Source of the DNA: Chamaesiphon sp.
Lineage (GTDB): Bacteria > Cyanobacteriota > Cyanobacteriia > Cyanobacteriales > Chamaesiphonaceae
NCBI GenBank assembly: GCA_020059425.1
Contig: JAGVCD010000231.1
Location: 1 to 6,946 of the forward strand
DNA: 6,946 bases
Reading direction: 5' to 3'
Shown: piece after piece, positions 6,731-6,946 of the stretch
How the letters are laid out: each line of letters begins with the position of its first letter
How positions within the stretch are numbered: position 1 is the first letter of the stretch
Position numbers and translations under genes: made by a program
The notes under the pieces: model-generated
Databases searched by the model: none
What the model saw: the letters and a program-made list of their open reading frames with translations, nothing else
Told to the model about the DNA's origin: nothing

Positions 6731-6793
6731 GGAAGACTGGAAATCACCAAAGAACAAAGCTATAAAAGCCTCCAAAATATTGCAACTTTGTTT

Positions 6794-6946
6794 GGCGTTG
6801 TTGCATAAATGAGGGGTTGCGGTCGTCGCTCTCTGGCTGAAACAACTATGTTTAGACTCAAAGCCATCTTTGGGGGTAAGCTTCGCTCTTGCAAATTTGA
6901 CAATCAAGCGGTTGAACTATTTGTCTAATGTGCTGCGCTTAATCGC
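6794..6946 (+). mobile_element. Decayed IS5-like insertion sequence, internally deleted, running off the window
   Basis: GGCGTTGTTGCATAAAT at 6794-6810 resembles the left terminal inverted repeats of IS5-family elements of the IS903 type, which begin GGC-x-TTGTTG-x-ATAAAT. It is followed at once by the transposase C-terminus, with no room for the roughly 250 preceding codons. This suggests that the left end was joined to the tail by internal deletion, leaving a small non-autonomous derivative. The right end lies outside the window. The terminal-repeat match is from memory and not aligned; the transposase similarity is firmer. Confidence 0.6.
6809..6946 (+). pseudogene. IS5-family transposase, C-terminal remnant with nonsense codon
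   Basis: The frame from 6809 reads MRGCGRRSLAETTMFRLK, then AIFGGKLRSCKFDNQAVELFV, then TAA at 6926-6928, then CAALNR to the window edge. (R/Y)RRSLAETTMFR-x-K-x-IFGG and FDNQAVEL-(x)n-CAALNR are hallmark sequences at the C-terminus of IS5-family DDE transposases; the E of AETTMFR is probably the catalytic glutamate. In relatives the position of the stop is a lysine or glutamine, so AAA or CAA to TAA would explain it. Both the missing N-terminal part and the stop make it non-functional. The ATG at 6809 is formed within the terminal-repeat-like sequence and is probably not a real start. Confidence 0.8.

Noticed and set aside
6781..6805. TGCAAC...GTTGCA inverted repeat spanning the IS boundary
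   Set aside because: Six bases with a 13-base loop; half of it is the terminal-repeat-like sequence itself, so it is likely coincidental.
6713..6907. Minus-strand open frame of 64 codons over the IS remnant
   Set aside because: The plus strand here clearly encodes transposase residues, so this is an antisense shadow.
1..6946. CRISPR array, tRNA, rRNA or phage genes
   Set aside because: No regularly spaced repeats, no cloverleaf-like sequence and no phage-type proteins were seen on either strand.

Overview
The window looks like chromosomal DNA from a cyanobacterium. The palindrome CGATCG, the core of the cyanobacterial HIP1 repeat, occurs 14 times in about 6.9 kb, whereas chance would give fewer than two. 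One copy is the full octamer GCGATCGC, just inside the adhC start. Weak or absent Shine-Dalgarno sites at several starts and AT-rich spacers also fit. I cannot name the genus.

Layout from left to right: (1) 1-136, minus strand, the N-terminal end of a GNAT-type acetyltransferase with an in-frame stop, running off the left edge and probably a pseudogene. (2) 137-528, an AT-rich spacer with no recognisable gene. (3) 529-1164, plus strand, a class I SAM-dependent methyltransferase with a TTG start. (4) 1232-3526, minus strand, a two-gene unit: a DUF1611 P-loop protein followed by a fold-type III PLP amino acid racemase of the alanine/ornithine racemase family. (5) 3527-4099, a 573-base divergent spacer with several short palindromes and one direct repeat. 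(6) 4100-4612, plus strand, a RimJ/RimL-like GNAT acetyltransferase. (7) 4706-6671, plus strand, the two-gene glutathione-dependent formaldehyde oxidation operon (adhC/frmA, then S-formylglutathione hydrolase). (8) 6672-6793, a short spacer. (9) 6794-6946, a decayed IS5-like element: a terminal-repeat-like sequence fused directly to the transposase C-terminus, which carries a nonsense codon, running off the right edge.

Functionally the clearest unit is adhC-fghA. Formaldehyde combines with glutathione, AdhC oxidises the adduct to S-formylglutathione, and the hydrolase releases formate and glutathione. The most interesting unit is DUF1611 plus racemase. DUF1611 proteins have been described as D-glutamate N-acetyltransferase (DgcN), which works with an enolase-superfamily racemase (DgcA). 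Here the partner is a PLP racemase instead, so this may be a different D-amino acid or N-acyl amino acid module. Both window ends show gene decay, so this looks like a stable metabolic core flanked by eroding accessory DNA.
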